From: Diploscapter coronatus
Lineage: Eukaryota; Nematoda; Chromadorea; Rhabditida; Rhabditidae
Direction of reading: 5' to 3'
DNA length: 64,000 nt
NCBI GenBank assembly: GCA_964036155.1
Contig: OZ038423.1
Location: forward strand, 40,067,249-40,131,248
Shown: one piece after another, positions 62,463 to 64,000 of the stretch
Layout of the letters: each line of letters begins with the position of its first letter
Position numbering within the stretch: the stretch's first letter is position 1
Made by a program: the position numbers and the translations under genes
Notes under the pieces: generated by a model
What the model was told of the DNA's origin: nothing
The model's input: the letters and a program-made list of their open reading frames with translations, nothing else
Database searches by the model: none

Positions 62463-63614
62463 ATGCGATACGTTCATTATGAACATGCTGGTGATCCTCT
62501 GAATTTGCCCATGGGCCTGATCACTTTGATCGTCAGTATTTTTGCTACGATTATTTAGAATAATAAAAGGATGAGTTATTTCAATTTTCAATTTTATCTA
62601 AATAATAAATTTAGGATGGGATAATTGGAATACTCTGCAACACTTTTATAGTATGGACATTTTTCAAGAGTAGTAACAAAGCCTCCTTCAATCTGATTTG
62701 TTTATTTCGGGCCGTTAACAGCATCGTCAATCTTGGGATCTTCATTGGCGATATCGCTCCTCTGATTTTATGGTATAAATTTGTGAAAATAAACTGCGTA
62801 TTTTAAGGGGGTTTACGCCACTTTCATTGAAATTCGAAAATACCTACATGGTTTTGAATAATAATGAATATTTTATTACGGTAAGAAATTAATTTCATCT
62901 CTAGTTTCAAATGTTTGTCAATCTTAGCTATTTCAATCACAGCGAAATTCAACTTCAAGCAAGAAAACTATGAAAAACGCTCGTCGATTCCTGCAGGCTA
63001 GTTATCCAATTAGCAGAATTAGCGATATCAATAAGATTATTAAAAATGAAGCAAAGAATAGAAACGTCGTAATATATCAGCTTGATGAAAAAGTTGCAAC
63101 ATTTCAATAACAATGTCTCGATTTCTGCTAAATTTAGTTGGAAATAAACTTTGCAATAATCAGCGAGCAAAATAATAATCGTATCTTGATCTTCAAACCA
63201 TAAATCATTATGACTTTTTACTTGCAAAATAATACTTTTCAGACGATCCTACAGGACAGTGTGTTCATCATCGATATGGCTTTCATCATATATTTTGGGT
63301 AAAGATTGAACAGCTTCTAAAAATAACTGATAGAATACTAATTTCAGCAGCTTATTCGATTCGAGATTTTGGAAGTTCATATCGATGACATTCATTGGGG
63401 AGAACGTATTCACAGTCGATGGGTAGATCTCATAGAAAATCTATTACATTTTCATACTCACCGATTCAGGATAGTAATGGTCCTATTCAATGAACAGAAT
63501 AGCTTCAATTCCAAAATCAAGTGCTGCTTCCAAGGAGATTTCATTAAGACCAACCTGAATGCGTCCACAAAAAGAGCGAAAAACCTTTGTAAAAATACTA
63601 CTACAACGATGTAG
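62463..63614 (+). pseudogene. Srx-like receptor paralogue lacking TM3 to TM5 (truncated, in frame)
   Basis: Exon models 62463-62531, 62615-62772, 62808-62880, 62928-62996, 63243-63298, 63348-63422 and 63470-63614 sum to 645 nt, 214 aa, still in frame. Exons 1 and 2 match the upstream gene closely (MRYVHYEHAGDPLNLPMG; DGIIGILCNTF, SFNLICLFRAVNSIVNL). Exon 3 keeps only the start of its counterpart (GFTPLSLKFENTYM). The NR..FPVRY signature, TM4, the second extracellular loop and TM5 are absent, and the next exon is the TM5-TM6 loop (STSSKKTMKNARRFLQ), followed by TM6 (ILQDSVFIIDMAFIIYFG) and TM7. The donor after that loop exon is GC (CAG then GCTAGT) where the paralogue has GT. An apparent stop after VFTVDG is removed by an extra 47-bp intron. 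It cannot form a normal 7TM receptor, so I call it a degenerate copy, though it may still be transcribed. Confidence 0.7.
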
Positions 63615-64000
63615 AGTATGAAGATAATAAAAAATGATATTTAATTTTGTTGACAAAGAGAAAAAATTAGAAAATAACACGACAAAAATTACGATCGCAA
63701 GGAACGAATCATGCACTTCAGTGGTTCCTTCGAGGGTGAAATCTACAAGAGGCTCTTTCAAAGTCGATAGATAACCCACTTACCGAAACTTTTACAGCTT
63801 CTACCGATAAAATCTGTGTATCTGACCACTTCCAAGATCGATGAATCAGCTTTATTATTTTGAATTAGTTCGTGGCCAGTAGTTCTTCTTTATTTGTTAA
63901 TCTTTTATCCTTCTATCCAACTTGCACTTTAAGAGTAAATGTCAGGACTGTTCAAAGTGGTGTGGAACAGGGGTCCGTCGATTTGGCTCAGAAATAAGAA
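63615..64000. other. Right edge of the window, no gene seen
   Basis: Downstream of the truncated receptor. A weak acceptor-like CTTTTACAG at about 63790-63798 could belong to a gene continuing beyond the window, but no coding segment can be supported. Confidence 0.3.

Noticed and set aside
63348..63480. Premature stop in the second receptor after VFTVDG
   Set aside because: A GT..AG intron of 47 bp removes it and restores the counterpart of VVMMLF. The gene is instead defective because central exons are missing.
1..64000. CRISPR arrays, operon-type ribosome binding sites or integrated viral genes
   Set aside because: Intron-rich eukaryotic DNA throughout. No regularly spaced direct repeats and no viral-type ORF were seen.

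Overview
The window looks like chromosomal DNA of a free-living or rhabditid-type nematode. It is AT-rich, its genes are split by many short introns (about 40-100 bp, mostly GT..TTTCAG), it carries nematode Srx-type chemoreceptors, and the conserved genes resemble nematode orthologues. I cannot name the species. Coding spans below run from start codon to stop codon and include introns. Splice sites were read by eye; for the genes where I summed exon lengths the total is a multiple of three.

Layout: (1) 103-2747 (-): nucleobindin. (2) 3170-27353 (+): a very large locus for the membrane-tethered transcription factor MYRF, with 19 coding exons over 10013-27353 (1025 codons), probable 5' leader exons at about 3.2-3.4 kb and long introns rich in purine/pyrimidine blocks. 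A complete antisense gene of about 685 codons with two arrestin-like modules in tandem (22567-25024) lies inside one MYRF intron. (3) 28718-32614 (-): KChIP/neuronal-calcium-sensor-like EF-hand protein. (4) 33989-36646 (-): seven-transmembrane receptor with a long proline/serine-rich tail. (5) 37538-39135 (+): short-chain dehydrogenase/reductase. (6) 39639-42960 (-): peroxisomal acyl-CoA oxidase of ACOX3 type ending in the import signal SKL. (7) 43995-44335 (+): small secreted tyrosine/lysine-rich peptide with its own TATA box. (8) 44669-49236 (-): an SH2-plus-tyrosine-kinase-like protein whose phosphotyrosine-binding and catalytic residues are both replaced. (9) 49884-51537 (-): secreted CUB-domain protein. 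(10) 51960-55909: a gene-free element of about 3.95 kb with inverted ends starting CAG and an exact 8-bp target duplication (hAT-like), carrying two very large palindromes. (11) 57559-61600 and 62463-63614 (+): tandem Srx-like receptor genes, the second lacking the exons for TM3 to TM5.

The genes are not an obvious pathway. Two regions form local themes: the MYRF locus with its nested arrestin gene, and the repeat-rich right third (44-64 kb), where fast-evolving families (pseudokinase, CUB protein, chemoreceptors, small secreted peptide) sit around a young palindromic transposon-like insertion. The most unusual items are the nested palindrome inside the hAT-like element, the doubly degenerate SH2-pseudokinase, and the tandem-arrestin gene nested in MYRF.
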